Source of the DNA: an uncultured Prevotella sp.
Lineage (GTDB): Bacteria > Bacteroidota > Bacteroidia > Bacteroidales > Bacteroidaceae
Direction: 5' to 3'
DNA length: 64,000 nucleotides
Assembly: GCA_947169685.1 (NCBI GenBank)
Contig: CAMVQS010000001.1
Span: 106,718-170,717 of the forward strand
A program made the translations under genes and the position numbers. This document shows, in pieces, positions 63,577 to 64,000 of the stretch; position 1 is the first letter of the stretch; every line of letters starts with the position of its first letter. The notes beneath the pieces are model-generated. The model was given only the letters and a program-made list of their open reading frames with translations. It made no database searches and was not told where the DNA came from.

Positions 63577-64000
63577 TCACTCTACAATCTCAAAATGCTG
63601 GTAGTCCTTGCACGTTGACCAGTCGCCGCCCCACTCGAAGCCGGCTTCGGTGAAGAGCTTGAAGCAGAGGTCGTCGTGGTCGATCTTGTAGGGGAAGTCC
63701 CATTCGCGGTTACAGTAAGCCTCGGCGGTGGCGGGCTGGATAAAGAGCGTGCCGTCATCGCGAACCTTGTAATAAGGATTGTAAAGCGTGTTGATATCGA
63801 TGGCCAGGCCGCGGGCATGCTTCGAGAGGTTGGTGCTACTGGCGATATTGCGATAACAGAAGCACGACGAGTTGTTGTCGCGCATCTGCGTCTCGTCATC
63901 GGCATCATAGACGTCAGGCAGCAGCATTCGCTGGATGGGGTACTTGGCATCGAACAGCTGGCGTAGGATGCCGGCCACGCGGTCGGCAATCTGCTTGTTG
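63577..64000 (-). CDS. M15-family peptidase (VanY/D-Ala-D-Ala carboxypeptidase type), truncated at window edge
   Basis: The N-terminal part lies beyond the right edge of the window; the reading frame stays open to base 64000, so the GTG at 63978 is not taken as the start. The visible 140 residues contain SKHARGLAIDIN, the zinc-ligand motif (His, Asp) of M15 peptidases, and DYQHFE with the third zinc-binding His. EWDFPYKIDHDDLCFKLF is typical of the M15_4 group. It would trim peptidoglycan or process peptides in the cell envelope. It lies 61 bp upstream of the SLC13 gene on the same strand with no visible promoter between. Confidence 0.8.
   Translation of the reverse strand, partial: NKQIADRVAGILRQLFDAKYPIQRMLLPDVYDADDETQMRDNNSSCFCYRNIASSTNLSKHARGLAIDINTLYNPYYKVRDDGTLFIQPATAEAYCNREWDFPYKIDHDDLCFKLFTEAGFEWGGDWSTCKDYQHFEIVE

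Overview
The window is a 64-kb plant cell wall (xylan, arabinoxylan and arabinan) utilisation region from a Bacteroidota genome, most likely a rumen or gut Prevotella/Xylanibacter. Seen in the sequence: four SusC/SusD pairs, many lipoprotein signals, repeated TAnnTTTG (-7) promoter elements typical of Bacteroidota, almost no Shine-Dalgarno sequences, and the gene order SusC-SusD-SusC-SusD-lipoprotein-GH10-like, which is the xus core known from xylan-degrading Prevotella and Bacteroides. No tRNA, rRNA, CRISPR array or insertion sequence was found.

Layout. 1-512: regulatory region with two promoters of identical design and a probable short RNA. 513-15927: xusABCDE, a GH10-like lipoprotein that has lost its nucleophile, and a secreted protein made only of binding-type modules. 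16143-16669: YefM/YoeB-type toxin-antitoxin pair. 16690-16894: nine-unit palindromic repeat array. 17021-26032: active GH10 xylanase, CE6 esterase, a polytopic membrane protein, a CxxCH beta-propeller lipoprotein and a GH43 enzyme. 26111-27664 (minus): GH30 glucuronoxylanase. 27888-29810: CE6-CE1 fusion esterase. 30071-38385: third SusC/SusD pair followed by a second copy of the membrane protein/CxxCH lipoprotein module. 38568-44424: GH43, tandem GH43-CBM6-GH43-CBM6 and an alpha/beta hydrolase. 44516-47485: membrane-spanning AraC-type regulator without a kinase. 47643-61942: fourth SusC/SusD pair, a surface glycan-binding protein with three repeated Trp-rich modules, three GH43 enzymes and a GH51 arabinofuranosidase (arabinan/arabinoxylan side-chain set). 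62013-64000 (minus): SLC13-type transporter and a truncated M15 peptidase, probably outside the locus.

How it works together (inference from families): surface lipoproteins bind xylan, GH10 and GH30 enzymes and esterases open and deacylate it, SusC/SusD pairs import oligosaccharides, and periplasmic GH43/GH51 enzymes remove arabinose and xylose. Six promoters spread over 38 kb carry a TGTWACAY box exactly 58 bp upstream of the -7 element. Four of them carry a second good box 21 bp after the first, so they look like one regulon whose regulator is not in the window. The kinase-less regulator has its own different operator next to it.

The least explained parts are the twice-present membrane protein + CxxCH lipoprotein module, the 22-bp palindromic array, the catalytically dead GH10, and the two non-catalytic multi-module binding proteins.
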